DNA of 64,000 nucleotides from Candidatus Alloclostridium intestinigallinarum (lineage in GTDB: Bacteria; Bacillota; Clostridia; Christensenellales; UBA3700), in assembly GCA_904382605.1 (NCBI GenBank), contig CAJFJA010000006.1, forward strand, positions 1-64,000, in the 5' to 3' direction. The notes under the pieces were generated by a model, which ran no database searches, had not been told where the DNA came from, and worked only from the letters and a program-made list of their open reading frames with translations. The stretch's first letter is position 1. Each line of letters opens with the position of its first letter. The position numbers and the translations under genes are program-made. Below are positions 26,201 through 32,819 of this stretch, in pieces.

Positions 26201-27008
26201 GATCAAGAAGAACGAGGGCACCAACCAGATGAGCCTGTTCGATATGTACGACGACGGTTCGGATATAGAAGACGAAATGCCGCGCACCAAAGAATACGGC
26301 AGAATGCAGAAGCTCATCTACGAAAAGGAAGTGCTGGGCATATACATGTCGGGACACCCGCTTGAAGATTACACGGAGAAGTTCAGGGAGCTGGACTTCA
26401 ATCTGAGCATGATCCGGCCGCTTTTGCGCTCGGAAGCCAGCGAGGAAGAGCAGGAAGAGAGCGGCGAGGAACTTGACGACGAAGTCAGGGAGATGATACG
26501 CACCTACGACGGCCAGCGCGTCGTGGTAGGCGGTATGCTGCACAACATAAGCACCAAGGTGACCAAATCCAACGAACTTATGGCGACGGGCAGGCTGGAA
26601 GATATGTACGGCGACATAGAAGTCGTGGCGTTTCCCAAGAGTTTCGCCGCGAACAGGGACAACTTCCAGAACGATAAGATAGTGCTTATCGAAGGCGTGC
26701 TCAACGCGGGCGTGGGCAATACTTCCATAAACGTGCGCAAGGTGACGCCGTGGGCGCTGGACGGCAGCGGCGGCGAAGAAGCGGAGGAAGAGGCGGACGA
26801 CCTTTATATCAACGTGCGCGACGAGGGCAGAATGGCGGAAGTCAACCGCGCGCTTGCCGAAAGGCCGGGGCGCAGCCGCGTTTTCATGCAGATAAATGGC
26901 AAACTGTTCCGCTCCCAGTACTCCGTAACGATAAAGCCCGGTCTTATCTACGAGCTGGAATATATGTTCGGGGAAAAGAGCACTTTGGTGAGAAAACGCA
27001 AAAAATAA
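23274..27008 (+). CDS. dnaE: DNA polymerase III subunit alpha
   Basis: This 1244-aa C-family replicative polymerase starts its PHP domain with VHLHVHTEYSLLDGAARL (about residues 49-66). The palm holds PDFDVDFCYERRGEVIDYV (about 441-459), with the catalytic aspartates, and the NKSHAAAYAVLAYETAYYKCYYP motif. An OB-fold follows near the C terminus (VVVGGMLHNISTKVTKSNELMATGRLED). Two features are unusual. One is a low-complexity Glu/Lys/Ala tail of about 45 residues before the PHP domain. The other is an insert of roughly 25 residues (PTYNKDGSIDKKGQPAVDG) just before the NKSHAAAY region. It is one base after whiA, so it depends on the same promoter. PolC is not in the window. Confidence 0.95.
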   Translation: MAETEEKKNKEAAAAEETSAEKAAEGKTEEKKKEEKPKFPPPPDKVEGFVHLHVHTEYSLLDGAARLVSGKKSPLLDAVWNKGMRAMAITDHGNMFAAYTFQKKAKDHGIKSIIGCEFYTCADMTVHDRDRNHLLLIAKNNEGYYNLVKLNSLAYTQGFHYKPRIDLKLLKEHSKGLICLSACLAGKIPQLLLADDYEAAKQYAITLRDMFDEGDFYIELQDHGIEEQKRINPKLVQLAKEIGVKVVATNDAHYIERSDAEMHEVLLCIQTGKTLDDPSRMRFETDQFYIKTPEEMEKLFAWVPEAITSTAEIANKCNVKITRQDLMPPFRPEDGSTPPEYLRKLAYEGLEKRYGVITDEIRERAEYELGIIIKTGFAEYYLIVWDFIHYAKSQGIPVGAGRGSGVSSIIAYAIGITNVDPLKYQLLFERFLNPERVSAPDFDVDFCYERRGEVIDYVIRKYGSEKVCQILALGTMKAKGAIKDVARVYGVPLALVNRTTKAIDNAPDVTLEKVLYAEKNVGKDGEEVKSHYSPEVVDIYNTSDEMHRVIDMALKIEGMPRQCSKHAAGVVICKEVISDYVPLQKNGDDITTQYQKDEVEELGMLKMDFLGLKTLTDVRKAHQYVMEDYGVDVDFSKLGYEDPKVYELISTGETDAVFQLEGAGMKKFMRQLRPENMEDIIAGISLYRPGPMDKIPEYVQNKHNPDKIKYAHPLLEPILSNSYGIMVYQEQVMQIVQSLAGFSLGRADLLRRAMGKKKVDIMKAEKAVFLYGCPEVPPTYNKDGSIDKKGQPAVDGCEKRGVPIPVAEDVFADMQKFASYAFNKSHAAAYAVLAYETAYYKCYYPIEFIAAVINNRITSADEVEKYLTYLRKYNYEIFPPNINKSFAEFKVENGGLRFGLCGVKGVGMAAMQALVEEREKNGPYKTFNEIFKRLPAGTLNKKLVESLIKAGAFDCFGYNRSALWGVYDTVMAKWQQIKKNEGTNQMSLFDMYDDGSDIEDEMPRTKEYGRMQKLIYEKEVLGIYMSGHPLEDYTEKFRELDFNLSMIRPLLRSEASEEEQEESGEELDDEVREMIRTYDGQRVVVGGMLHNISTKVTKSNELMATGRLEDMYGDIEVVAFPKSFAANRDNFQNDKIVLIEGVLNAGVGNTSINVRKVTPWALDGSGGEEAEEEADDLYINVRDEGRMAEVNRALAERPGRSRVFMQINGKLFRSQYSVTIKPGLIYELEYMFGEKSTLVRKRKK

Positions 27009-27048
27009 GGCAAAGTGCTTGCAAACAATAGCCAAGAGGGAGTAAATT

Positions 27049-27056
27049 TGATATAA
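27049..27056 (+). promoter_or_regulatory. Extended -10 promoter of the phosphofructokinase pair
   Basis: TGATATAAT has its -10 box TATAAT at 27051-27056. No good -35 is seen. Transcription would start about 30 bases before ATG 27093. Confidence 0.5.
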
Positions 27057-27092
27057 TCACTAATGAGCGGATTTCGCTCGAAGGAGAAATAT

Positions 27093-28058
27093 ATGCGTAA
27101 AATAGGAGTTCTCACAAGCGGCGGCGACGCCCCGGGCATGAACGCCGCAATCAGGGCGGTCACCCGTTACGCTATATATAAGGGGTTGGAAGTTTACGGA
27201 ATAGAAAGAGGCTATACGGGCCTTATCAACAGCGAAATCAAGCAGATGGACAGACGCGCCGTGTCCGATATAATCCAGCGCGGCGGCACTATTCTCAAGA
27301 CCTCGCGTTCTCCCGAATTCAGGGAAGTGGGCTATCAGAAGATAGCGGCGGAAAATCTGGAAGCATACGACATAGAAGGACTGGTGGTCATCGGCGGCGA
27401 CGGCTCTTTCCGCGGCGCAAAAGACCTTACGGACAATTGCGGCATAGTCACCGTGGGTATCCCCGGCACCATAGATAACGACCTTGCCTATACGGACTTT
27501 ACTTTGGGCTTCGACACGGCGGTCAATACCGCTCTTTCGGCTATAAACAACCTGCGCGATACCATGACTTCGCACGAGCGCGTGTGCATCGTGGAAGTTA
27601 TGGGCAGAAAGTGCGGCGACATCGCCCTTTACGCGGGTCTTGGCGGCGGCGCGGAAGTCATCATCGTGCCCGAAGTGCACAACGACATAGCTCAGATAGC
27701 AAAATCCATCGCCGTAAACAAGAGAAAGGGCAAGACCAGCGACATCATCGTACTTGCCGAAGGCGTGTGCAGGGCGGTGGAACTCAAACAGCAGCTGAAA
27801 GACCAGGGCATAACCTCGTCCATCAAGACCACGGAGCTGGGCTATATCCAGCGCGGCGGCGCGCCCACCATGCAGGACAGAATGCTTGCCGCGCAATTCG
27901 GCGTGAGGGCGGTGGACGTACTGCTGGAAGGCAAAGGCTCGCGCGTCGTGGGTATCAAGGATAACAAGATAGTGGACGTGGACACCACGGAAGCGCTGAA
28001 AATGGAGCGCGTGTTCAACACCGAACTTTATAACTGCGCCAGCATACTCGGTATGTGA
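27093..28058 (+). CDS. pfkA: 6-phosphofructokinase, ATP type
   Basis: This 321-aa protein phosphorylates fructose 6-phosphate to fructose 1,6-bisphosphate. The nucleotide loop begins TSGGDAPGMNAAIRA (about residues 8-22). The phosphoryl-donor signature is GGDGSFRGA: Gly in the key GGDG position indicates ATP rather than pyrophosphate. The catalytic loop is GIPGTIDND. Substrate loops include VEVMGRKCGD and ERGGxP-like QRGGAPTMQDR. Length is standard. Start 27093 is chosen because GAAGGAGAAAT lies just before it; the ORF extends upstream without a ribosome site. It is followed after 44 bases by a pyrophosphate-type paralogue. Confidence 0.93.
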   Translation: MRKIGVLTSGGDAPGMNAAIRAVTRYAIYKGLEVYGIERGYTGLINSEIKQMDRRAVSDIIQRGGTILKTSRSPEFREVGYQKIAAENLEAYDIEGLVVIGGDGSFRGAKDLTDNCGIVTVGIPGTIDNDLAYTDFTLGFDTAVNTALSAINNLRDTMTSHERVCIVEVMGRKCGDIALYAGLGGGAEVIIVPEVHNDIAQIAKSIAVNKRKGKTSDIIVLAEGVCRAVELKQQLKDQGITSSIKTTELGYIQRGGAPTMQDRMLAAQFGVRAVDVLLEGKGSRVVGIKDNKIVDVDTTEALKMERVFNTELYNCASILGM

Positions 28059-28102
28059 GCGAAAAAGAAAAATACGAAATAAATCCCGGAGGAATAACAC
28101 AA

Positions 28103-29356
28103 ATGGAAAAATTGGTTGGAGCTTGTATGTTCGGACAGTCGGGCGGACCGACTTCCGTAATCAACTCATCCGCCGCAGGCGTGTTCCTGGAAGCCATGAA
28201 GCATGACTGCATCACCGAAATTTACGGCGCCGCACACGGCATCAGGGGCATACTCGACGAAGAATTCTACGATATGCGCAAAGAGGACGTGGAAGAACTT
28301 AAACTTTTGAAGAACACCCCTTCTTCCGCACTCGGTTCCGTGCGCTATAAGCTCAAATCCGCCGACGTGGACGACACCGATTACAAGAGACTGCTCGAAG
28401 TATTCAAAAAGTACAATATCCGTTACTTCTTCTATAACGGCGGCAACGACTCCATGGACACCTGCAACAAAGTCAGCAAATATCTGCAAAAGAGCGGCTA
28501 CGAATGCAGGGTTATGGGCGTTCCCAAGACGATAGACAACGACCTTGACATCACCGACCACTGCCCCGGTTACGGCAGCGCGGCAAAGTACGTCGCCACC
28601 ACCATGATGGAACTCAAACTCGACGCCAACGTCTACGACATCCCCATGATCACCGTCGTGGAAGTTATGGGCCGCCACGCAGGCTGGCTGACCGCCGCTT
28701 CCGCCCTCGCTTCCTACAAGGGTCTGGGTCCCGACCTCATCTATCTGCCTGAAATTCCCTTCGATACGGACAAGTTCCTTTCCGACGTGGAAAAGACCAT
28801 GGCAAAGACGGGCGGTAAGTGCATGGTAGCCGTTTCCGAAGGTATCTCGGACGCGGAAGGCACTCTGATTGCCGAAAAGCTGGGCACCAACCTTGCAAAA
28901 GACAGCTTCGGCCACGCACAGCTCGGCGGCGTAGGCGCAATGCTCTCCAATCTGTGCAAGGATAAGTTCGGCTGCAAGACCAGGGCTATCGAATTTTCGC
29001 TCATGCAGCGTTGCGGCGCCCACCTTGCTTCCAAGGTCGACGTGGAAGAAGCGTTCAGGGCGGGCGCAACCGCCGTCAAGTACGCGGTTAAGGGCACTAC
29101 CGACAAGATGGTTTACTTCAAGCGCGTCATGAAGGACGGCAAGTATTCCTGCAAGATGGGCATTATGGACGTCGCAAAAGCCGCCAACACGGAAAAGAAA
29201 GTTCCGCTCAGCTGGATAATCAACGACGGCACCATGCTTTCCAAAGAATACGTCGATTACGCAATGCCCCTTATCCAGGGCGACTGCAAAGCTCCCCTCG
29301 AGGACGGACTTCCCCGCTTTGCAAAATTGAAGAAAGTGTTCGCGGAAAAGAAGTAA
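28103..29356 (+). CDS. pfp: Pyrophosphate-dependent 6-phosphofructokinase
   Basis: This 417-aa protein carries out the reversible PPi-dependent conversion of fructose 6-phosphate and fructose 1,6-bisphosphate. The donor signature is NGGNDSMDT, not GGDGS, and the catalytic loop is PKTIDNDLDITDHCPGYGSAAK: Lys before TIDND is diagnostic of PPi enzymes. Other loops are VEVMGRHAGWLTAA and the sugar-binding RCGAHLAS. ATG 28103 follows GGAGGAATAACACAA. It is read from the same promoter as pfkA and ends with a strong terminator. Together the pair would allow energy-saving glycolysis and reverse flux toward gluconeogenesis from glycerol. Confidence 0.92.
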   Translation: MEKLVGACMFGQSGGPTSVINSSAAGVFLEAMKHDCITEIYGAAHGIRGILDEEFYDMRKEDVEELKLLKNTPSSALGSVRYKLKSADVDDTDYKRLLEVFKKYNIRYFFYNGGNDSMDTCNKVSKYLQKSGYECRVMGVPKTIDNDLDITDHCPGYGSAAKYVATTMMELKLDANVYDIPMITVVEVMGRHAGWLTAASALASYKGLGPDLIYLPEIPFDTDKFLSDVEKTMAKTGGKCMVAVSEGISDAEGTLIAEKLGTNLAKDSFGHAQLGGVGAMLSNLCKDKFGCKTRAIEFSLMQRCGAHLASKVDVEEAFRAGATAVKYAVKGTTDKMVYFKRVMKDGKYSCKMGIMDVAKAANTEKKVPLSWIINDGTMLSKEYVDYAMPLIQGDCKAPLEDGLPRFAKLKKVFAEKK

Positions 29357-29378
29357 TTTGATATAAAGTTACTGCTAG

Positions 29379-29409
29379 GGCGGCTGTGAAAACAGCCGCC
29401 TTATTTTTT
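29379..29409 (+). terminator. Intrinsic terminator after pfp
   Basis: Perfect GGCGGCTGT/ACAGCCGCC stem, GAAA loop, then TTATTTTTT, starting 22 bases after the stop. Confidence 0.93.
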
Positions 29410-29434
29410 ACGCAGTTGAATTTTATGTAAGTAA

Positions 29435-29535
29435 ACGCCTAAAATGTCTTGCCAATCGCCTAAAAACAAATAAATTTATGCGAATTTTCGTTCAATATAT
29501 TGTAAATCGCCTAAAATTATGATATAATTAGGCGA
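29435..29535 (+). promoter_or_regulatory. fic promoter with repeated CGCCTAAAA operator-like sites
   Basis: TTGTAA (29500-29505), a 17-base spacer and TATAAT (29523-29528) form the promoter. (T/A)CGCCTAAAA occurs at 29435, 29456 and 29507, and the inverted form TTAGGCGA at 29528 overlaps the -10 box; AAGGCGA recurs in the leader just before the start. The first two sites are 21 bases apart, two helical turns. This is what a binding site for a repressor looks like, possibly the Fic protein's own winged helix. Confidence 0.65.
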
Positions 29536-29553
29536 AAACAAGAGGTAAGGCGA

Positions 29554-30600
29554 ATGAGAAACTTTGATTACAACAGATTGAAGTATTGCAAATGGGACGG
29601 CGAAGGTCTGGGTTTAATCGGCGCAATTCACGAATATAAGGGTAGGCAGGAATTGTTTTTAAGGCAAAAGCCAGCGGCACTTGACAAACTTGTGGAGATA
29701 GCGAAGGTGCAGAGCACCGAATCGTCCAATAAGATAGAAGGCGTAGTTACCACCGCCACGAGAATAAAGCAGTTATGCAGTCAGAAAACAACTCCGAGGA
29801 ACAGGGATGAGGAGGAAATTTCGGGGTATCGCGACGCGCTTTCGTTAATTCACGAAAATTACGATTATATCCCAATCAAGCCTTCCTATATTTTGCAGTT
29901 GCATAGGGTGCTGTACGGATATTCGCAAAGGGATATAGGCGGCAGATTCAAGAATACGCAAAACTATATAGCGGAAACGGGAGATAACGGAACGCAGATA
30001 ATAAGGTTTATGCCTCTTGCCCCCTATGAAACTCCCATGGCGGTAGAAGCTATTTGCGAAAGCTACAACCGGGAAGCTGATAACGGCGAGGTCGATCCGC
30101 TCATTCTCATTCCCGCGTTTATACTCGACTTTCTGTGTATCCACCCCTTTAACGACGGCAACGGAAGAATGTCCAGACTTCTTACAACTCTCTTGCTGTA
30201 CCGTGCCGGTTACGCGGTGGGAAAATATGTGAGTTTGGAGAGCAAGATAGAAAAGACGAAAGCCAGTTATTACGACGCATTGGGAAAAAGCGACGTAAAT
30301 TGGAACAGCGGGGAAAACGATATAACTCCCTTCATAAAGTATCTGCTTAAAATCGTGCTTGCCGCATACAGAGAGTTTGAAGAAAAAGTGACGATTACCG
30401 AAGGCAAAGTTTCCGCCGCCGGTATGGTCAGGAAAGCCGTTTATAATAAAATAGGCAAGTTTACCAAAAACGATATAATGGAAAGTGTGCCGTCCATAAG
30501 TAAAAGTTCGGTGGAAAACGCGCTGAAAGTCTTGTTGCAGGAAGGAGTAATAGGCAGGGAAGGCAAGGGAAAAGCAACTTTCTATTTCAGAAAAGACTGA
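29554..30600 (+). CDS. Fic-family protein with winged-helix C terminus
   Basis: This 348-aa protein is probably an AMP-transferring enzyme. The Fic motif HPFNDGNGRMSRLL (about residues 194-207) is complete, including catalytic His and the GNGR anion hole. An N-terminal inhibitory helix motif, STESSNKIEGV (about 55-65), fits the [S/T]xxxE[G/N] class II arrangement, so activity should be auto-inhibited. The flap region YIAETGDNGTQIIRFMPL is present. Residues about 285-345 resemble a winged helix (FTKNDIMESVPSISKSSVENALKVLLQEGVIGR), so it may bind its own promoter. No antitoxin gene is adjacent; it is a stand-alone Fic protein, not a FicT/FicA pair. The target is unknown. Confidence 0.92.
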   Translation: MRNFDYNRLKYCKWDGEGLGLIGAIHEYKGRQELFLRQKPAALDKLVEIAKVQSTESSNKIEGVVTTATRIKQLCSQKTTPRNRDEEEISGYRDALSLIHENYDYIPIKPSYILQLHRVLYGYSQRDIGGRFKNTQNYIAETGDNGTQIIRFMPLAPYETPMAVEAICESYNREADNGEVDPLILIPAFILDFLCIHPFNDGNGRMSRLLTTLLLYRAGYAVGKYVSLESKIEKTKASYYDALGKSDVNWNSGENDITPFIKYLLKIVLAAYREFEEKVTITEGKVSAAGMVRKAVYNKIGKFTKNDIMESVPSISKSSVENALKVLLQEGVIGREGKGKATFYFRKD

Positions 30601-30639
30601 CATAAAGTGCTGTTAAAATACGATAAGCACCCGAAATTT

Positions 30640-30683
30640 GATATGCACCTCCAAAAGTCTGTCCAACTTTTGGGGTGCATATC
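30640..30683. repeat. Long palindrome resembling joined insertion-sequence ends
   Basis: GATATGCACCTCCAAAAGT (30640-30658) faces ACTTTTGGGGTGCATATC (30666-30683) across a 7-base loop. There is no T run, so it is a poor terminator. TGTCCAACTTTTGGGGTGCA resembles, from memory, terminal repeats of IS3-group elements; two abutted ends with no transposase would be a remnant or a tiny non-autonomous element. Confidence 0.5.
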
Positions 30684-30761
30684 ATATGCTGTAGGGTCTT
30701 TTGCATAATGAAAACTCAGGCAGACATAATTTATATAAATGTAAAAATTTTTATTATATTA

Positions 30762-30790
30762 TTGACAATGATTATTTTTAAGTTTATAAT
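30762..30790 (+). promoter_or_regulatory. Perfect consensus sigma-A promoter of the DUF1292 gene
   Basis: TTGACA (30762-30767), exactly 17 bases, then TATAAT (30785-30790); AAGGAGG lies 21 bases further on, before ATG 30817. Strong constitutive expression is expected. Confidence 0.9.
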
Positions 30791-30816
30791 AAAGGCAACG
30801 GATAAGGAGGCTGGCA

Positions 30817-31161
30817 ATGGACGAAAATTTGTACCCGATTGATTTGCTTGACGTGCTTTTAGATAAGGATAACCATGATCCTATCGTTTTGATGGATGAA
30901 AACGGCAGACAATTATCTTTTGAACAGGTTGCAATGATTGTACGCGAAGTGGACGGGGAAAAACGTCTTTTTCCCATACTTAAACCGATAGACCGTATAA
31001 AAGGAATAGACGATGACGCCGCCATAGTATTCCGCGTGGAAGAAAACGAAGAGGGCGTTCATGTATTGTTAATAGAAGAAAACGAAGAAATCGCCGTTGC
31101 GGTTTTCGATGAGTTTCTTGAACTTTTGAAAGAGGAAAAAGAAAAAAGAGGAAAGAACTGA
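30817..31161 (+). CDS. DUF1292 protein
   Basis: This 114-aa acidic cytosolic protein has the typical DUF1292 layout: DPIVLMDENGRQLSFEQVAMI, then KRLFPILKP, then DDDAAIVFRVEENEEGVHVLLIEENEEIAVAVFDEFLELL. The family is common in Firmicutes, usually near ruvX/alaS-type genes, and has no established function. It stands alone here under a perfect promoter. Length is normal. No metal-binding or catalytic residues stand out. Confidence 0.85.
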   Translation: MDENLYPIDLLDVLLDKDNHDPIVLMDENGRQLSFEQVAMIVREVDGEKRLFPILKPIDRIKGIDDDAAIVFRVEENEEGVHVLLIEENEEIAVAVFDEFLELLKEEKEKRGKN

Positions 31162-31179
31162 GTTCTGCGTTTATTAACG

Positions 31180-31217
31180 TAATAAATAAAAACAAAGGCG
31201 GGAGCACTACTCCCGCC
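31180..31217 (-). terminator. Terminator of the DUF1846 gene
   Basis: GGCGGGAG/CTCCCGCC hairpin (31197-31217, loop CACTA). On the minus strand it is followed by TTTGTTTTTATTTATT. It may also weakly stop the DUF1292 transcript. Confidence 0.85.
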
Positions 31218-31238
31218 CTTGCGCTATTTTGCCGAATT

Positions 31239-32723
31239 TTATTTTATATACAGATCCTTGCTTGCAAACTCGGGTTCGCAGGTGATATTCACGCCCATCT
31301 TGCGCATAACGCCCATATCCGTGTCGTTGAGCATACACGAGCCGTGCGCTTCCAGACCGCGCAGCCTGGGCAGCATATTGAGAGCCGCCTGCGCCAGGGT
31401 ATTGGTTGCGGCGCATATGCTGAGCGCGGTAAGAACGTCGTACAGATTCAGTTTATCCTTGTCCGCCCTGAACACGTCCTTTTTCAGACTCTTGATGGGT
31501 TCCAGAACGAGGGGCAGGAGCAGAAGCATATCGTCGGAAATGCCCGCAAGCGCCTTTACGGAGTTGAGCACGCACGCGGAACACGCCGTCATGAGGGAAG
31601 TGGTTCTGCCCGTGATGAATCTGCCGTCCTCCAGCTGGATTGCCACGGCGGATTCTCCCGACTGCGCCGCCTTTTCAAGCGCTGGTTTTACCACCTTTCT
31701 GTCCTCTAAGGAAAGTTTGCTTTCGTTCATCAGAAGCATTATGCGCTGGGGCACGCTTGCGTCGCAAAGCCCCTGCTTGTAATCGCACGCCGCCTTGTAG
31801 TAACGGCGGATAATCTCCTGGTTTGCGGCATAGCGAACCGCTTCGTCGTCGGTAATGGCAAAGCCCGCCATATTCACGCCCATATCCGTGGGGGAACGGT
31901 AGAGGTTTTCGTCCCCGGTAATCTTGGTGAGTATGGAACGCACTATGGGGAAACATTCTATGTCGCGGTTGTAGTTGACCGTGGTAATGCCGTATGCTTC
32001 CAGGTGGTAGGGGTCGATCATATTCACGTCCCCCAGGTCCGCCGTAGCCGCTTCGTACGCCACGTTCACGGGGTGCTTCAAGGGCAGATTCCATACGGGG
32101 AAGGTTTCGAATTTTGCATATCCCGCCTTGACTCCGCGCTTGTATTCGTGATAGAGCTGGGAAAGGCAGGTGGCGAGTTTGCCGCTTCCGGGACCGGGCG
32201 CGGTAATGACTACCAGCGGTTTGGTCGTCTCTATATAGGGGTTTGCGCCGTAGCCTTCGTCGCTGACTATCGTGTTTACGTCGGTGGGATAGCCCTTTGT
32301 CTTGCGGTGGATATACACTTTTTCGCCGCGCCGCTCCAGCTTGCGCACGAACACGTCCGCCGCGGGCTGACCTTCGTATTGGGTGACGGTGACGGAGTTT
32401 ATGGAAATTCCCAGCTTGCGTATCTTGTCTATAAGGCGAAGCACGTCCATATCGTAGGTTATGCCGAAGTCGGCGCGTATTTTATTGCGCTCGATATCGC
32501 CCGCGCTCACCACGAATATTATCTCCGTCTTGTCTTTGAGAGCGCGCAGAATGTTTATTTTGGCGTTGTAGGCAAAGCCGGGCAGTACGCGCGCCGCGTG
32601 CATATCGTCAAAAAGTTTGCCGCCGAATTCCAGATACAGTTTATTGTTGAATTTTTCTATTCTCTGCAGAATTTTTTCCGTCTGCAGCTGCGCGTATAAA
32701 TTGCTGTCGAAGCCCTTCTTCAT
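31239..32723 (-). CDS. DUF1846 protein
   Basis: This 494-aa cytosolic protein matches the DUF1846 family throughout, with the N terminus KKGFDSNLYAQLQTEKILQRI, the central loop VVITAPGPGSGKLATCLSQLYHE (about residues 171-193), which resembles a P-loop, and the C-terminal helical part. Length is usual for the family (about 500). Function is not established; the fold is linked to nucleotide-binding proteins. The start has AAAAGGAT just upstream. A TGC-TAGAAT extended -10 precedes it, and the whole upstream 60 bases resemble those of the neighbouring NERD gene. Confidence 0.9.
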   Translation of the reverse strand: MKKGFDSNLYAQLQTEKILQRIEKFNNKLYLEFGGKLFDDMHAARVLPGFAYNAKINILRALKDKTEIIFVVSAGDIERNKIRADFGITYDMDVLRLIDKIRKLGISINSVTVTQYEGQPAADVFVRKLERRGEKVYIHRKTKGYPTDVNTIVSDEGYGANPYIETTKPLVVITAPGPGSGKLATCLSQLYHEYKRGVKAGYAKFETFPVWNLPLKHPVNVAYEAATADLGDVNMIDPYHLEAYGITTVNYNRDIECFPIVRSILTKITGDENLYRSPTDMGVNMAGFAITDDEAVRYAANQEIIRRYYKAACDYKQGLCDASVPQRIMLLMNESKLSLEDRKVVKPALEKAAQSGESAVAIQLEDGRFITGRTTSLMTACSACVLNSVKALAGISDDMLLLLPLVLEPIKSLKKDVFRADKDKLNLYDVLTALSICAATNTLAQAALNMLPRLRGLEAHGSCMLNDTDMGVMRKMGVNITCEPEFASKDLYIK

Positions 32724-32754
32724 ATCCTTTTATCCTCTGAAAACGTCTGTGAAT

Positions 32755-32785
32755 ATTCTAGCACACACGCCGCAATCCGCGCAAG
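32755..32785 (-). promoter_or_regulatory. Promoter of the DUF1846 gene
   Basis: On the minus strand TTGCGC, an 18-base spacer ending TGTGC, then TAGAAT (complement of 32755-32760). The region from CTTGCGCG to the ribosome site parallels that of the NERD gene at 33787-33847. Confidence 0.65.
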
Positions 32786-32819
32786 TTTTTTTGACGCAAA
32801 ACCCGCGCCGTAAACCTCC

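Noticed and set aside
23772..27035. 1087-codon open frame on the minus strand across dnaE
   Set aside because: It is a GC-bias shadow of dnaE, which has all polymerase motifs on the plus strand; the minus product is His/Val/Phe-rich nonsense.
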